Below the pieces are notes generated by a model, which ran no database searches, was not told the origin of the DNA, and worked only from the letters and a program-made list of their open reading frames with translations. A stretch of DNA of 64,000 nucleotides, taken from contig NZ_OY764327.1 of NCBI RefSeq assembly GCF_963668385.1, positions 2,232,001 through 2,296,000 of the forward strand. The letters run 5' to 3'. The position numbers and the translations under genes are program-made. This DNA is from an uncultured Carboxylicivirga sp. GTDB taxonomy: Bacteria; Bacteroidota; Bacteroidia; Bacteroidales; Marinilabiliaceae. Shown here one piece after another: positions 62,573-64,000 of the stretch (positions are counted from its first letter, which is position 1; each line of letters begins with the position of its first letter).

Positions 62573-63826
62573 TTATTTTAATTGAATTACATTTTCTGTT
62601 TCCTGTTGTTTCTCGTTAAAACACAACAATGCTATAAAACCAAATATACCTGTTAGCACCACTAAAATTATATGAAGCGCTTTTATTCTTTGTTTTTTAC
62701 TCTTTAGCAGACCTATTAGTAAGAGTGCAAAAATAGCATTGGCTGCTAATGCCAGTGATGACCAGCCTAATGCATGAGGATATACAAATTTTGAATACAT
62801 CGACTTCATCTCAATATAAAAAGGAAATATATACGGGTGTATTTTCTCCCAGCTGGTTTTATTTCTTGTCTCTGTCAGTCGATCTACTTCTTCTAAAGTG
62901 GTATTGTCTAAAGCATAGGTAATGCGTTGCGAAGGAGTTGTTACCATTACATTCCAATAAAAAGGATTGGCCATAATGGTTAGTTGATCCTGATTGGTAT
63001 TGAAATTGTCAATAGCAACCGGGATAGGATCATAGCTTACGTCACTCAGATAATACAAATCACCTTTTGCATCGAACACAAAAGCATACATTCGGCGGTT
63101 TTGTGTTTCGATGGTTTTTACAAAATCGATATCCAGCTTTTCTCCTGCGTTGGTGTTTTTTACAAAAGGATTACCATTTACCATTTTAATATGATACAAT
63201 TGGTTGTTGGCATCTAAGGCAAACCAACCTTCATCGTATAATTTCTTGGTTGACGGATTTCCTGCCACCATTTTTGTAGGGAAAGTATAGCCTCGTTTGA
63301 CCATTGCCTGATGAAATTTTTGGCTCTTTTCTTGATCAACCGAGTTGGTTTCGGCATCGATAAAAACCATTTTTTTGTTGATACTAAACATGTCGTCGGG
63401 TGATTCAATTCGTACTAATCCCGACATGGATTCAAACATCGGATTCAGGTCCATCTTTTTATCATTCTTATCTCGCGGACTGTATTTGAAATAGAATTGT
63501 TCCATTTGAATACTCTTTCCGCTAATGGCTTTGCCGTTAAGCGAATCGGGCAAACGTCCGTCTTTCAATAGCTGACGATAGCTTAACATAGGCAGTAAGC
63601 TGTCGTATTCAGCGCGTGTATATTCATTTCCGCTCTGATCAATCAGTTTGGTTTCGTTATTTATCTTGGCTACCTGAAAGAATTCTTTTTTTACACTCGA
63701 ATAGTACGTGAAAGGGTAACGACTGGCTTCGTTGGTACTTAGTTTTACTAACCAGGGCAGAACCCATGCCATCAATAAAGTGGCGATTAAAACCAGAAGT
63801 GTTTTTATATTTTTCTTTGTCATCAT
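62573..63826 (-). CDS. DUF4857 membrane protein
   Basis: A 417-residue protein with an N-terminal helix (about 8-28), a long extracytoplasmic part (30-330) rich in beta strands, and two or three C-terminal helices (about 345-410). The opening ASRYPFTYYSSVKKEFFQV and the C-terminal FPFYIEMKSMYSKFVYPHALGWSSLAL match DUF4857, a Bacteroidetes family that I recall beside ABC exporters. No enzyme motifs are visible. It follows the cut-off gene by 15 bp. Confidence 0.8.
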   Translation of the reverse strand: MMTKKNIKTLLVLIATLLMAWVLPWLVKLSTNEASRYPFTYYSSVKKEFFQVAKINNETKLIDQSGNEYTRAEYDSLLPMLSYRQLLKDGRLPDSLNGKAISGKSIQMEQFYFKYSPRDKNDKKMDLNPMFESMSGLVRIESPDDMFSINKKMVFIDAETNSVDQEKSQKFHQAMVKRGYTFPTKMVAGNPSTKKLYDEGWFALDANNQLYHIKMVNGNPFVKNTNAGEKLDIDFVKTIETQNRRMYAFVFDAKGDLYYLSDVSYDPIPVAIDNFNTNQDQLTIMANPFYWNVMVTTPSQRITYALDNTTLEEVDRLTETRNKTSWEKIHPYIFPFYIEMKSMYSKFVYPHALGWSSLALAANAIFALLLIGLLKSKKQRIKALHIILVVLTGIFGFIALLCFNEKQQETENVIQLK

Positions 63827-63841
63827 TATTAATCTTATAGG

Positions 63842-64000
63842 TTACTCCTGCACACCTTCTTTAAAACGGAATACAGAATAGAAAGGGAACAACACGCTTA
63901 ATGCTATTATGCCAATATATAATGGCGTAGCATACTGCAACGAGAATGTTGAGGTTCCTTTAAAAAACAACATGATGGCTGCAATAGATAATAGTGTGTT
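63842..64000 (-). CDS. membrane protein C-terminus (partial)
   Basis: The last 52 codons of a minus-strand gene that continues beyond the window. The residues read ...SIAAIMLFFKG..., then a hydrophobic helix (PLYIGIIALSVLFPFYSVF), ending RFKEGVQE. This is a membrane protein tail. It may be the permease of an ABC transporter, judging only from the DUF4857 neighbour 15 bp downstream. Confidence 0.6.
   Translation of the reverse strand, partial: NTLLSIAAIMLFFKGTSTFSLQYATPLYIGIIALSVLFPFYSVFRFKEGVQE

Overview
The window is AT-rich Bacteroidota DNA. Supporting signs are Bacteroidetes-type promoters (TTTG, 19-20 bases, TAnnTTTG), type IX secretion (T9SS) genes (sprA, porX, porW, and a cargo protein with a type A C-terminal sorting domain), a fused lpxC-fabZ, and the ruvA-sprA-gcvH order. 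Many short families (DUF4248-like, DUF4837, DUF4857) are typical of the phylum. A marine or anaerobic Marinilabiliales-like organism is my inference only; nothing here fixes the genus.

Layout. 1-2.9 kb: sparse accessory DNA with two small minus-strand genes (one DUF4248-like), an orphan terminator, one unknown helical protein, and a 42-bp tandem repeat that carries a tiny ORF. 2.9-15.4 kb: secreted and envelope proteins. These are a T9SS cargo, a large SprB-repeat-like adhesin, a YwqK-like exported protein, an amino-acid permease fused to EIIA and TrkA-C domains, an S9 peptidase, a beta-barrel, a sialate O-acetylesterase and a DUF302 protein. 15.5-17.8 kb: a striking array with two intact initiator tRNA-fMet genes. 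Each is followed by two units made of a GIY-YIG nuclease ORF, a displaced 3' piece of the same tRNA carrying an inserted hairpin, and a copy of the tRNA terminator. 18.1-27.7 kb: thiL, ruvA, the giant sprA and gcvH. 27.8-32.5 kb: a lipid A block (lpxA, lpxC/fabZ, lpxD) and an HD hydrolase, all minus. 32.6-37.5 kb: rimP-nusA-infB behind a clear promoter and a leader hairpin. 37.6-39.5 kb: a membrane protein with a nine-cysteine Gly/Cys tail, followed 10 bp later by a radical SAM/SPASM enzyme. 39.6-48.7 kb: minus-strand housekeeping (pdxA, leucyl aminopeptidase, DUF4837 lipoprotein, lytic transglycosylase, tatA, rseP, dxr, M23 peptidase). 49-59.2 kb: a small unknown gene, a GAF histidine kinase, alanine dehydrogenase, tsaE, porX, porW and an NtrC-type response regulator. 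59.2-64 kb: lepA, a 21-bp phased repeat, and an operon of PepSY-TM, OB-fold lipoprotein, DUF4857 and a cut-off membrane protein.

How it fits together. SprA is the outer-membrane T9SS channel, PorW a T9SS lipoprotein and PorX its response regulator, so the window holds export machinery as well as at least one likely substrate. The most unusual parts are the tRNA-fMet/GIY-YIG array and the radical SAM/Cys-tail pair. The two phase-regular tandem repeats (42 bp and 21 bp) are also unexplained.
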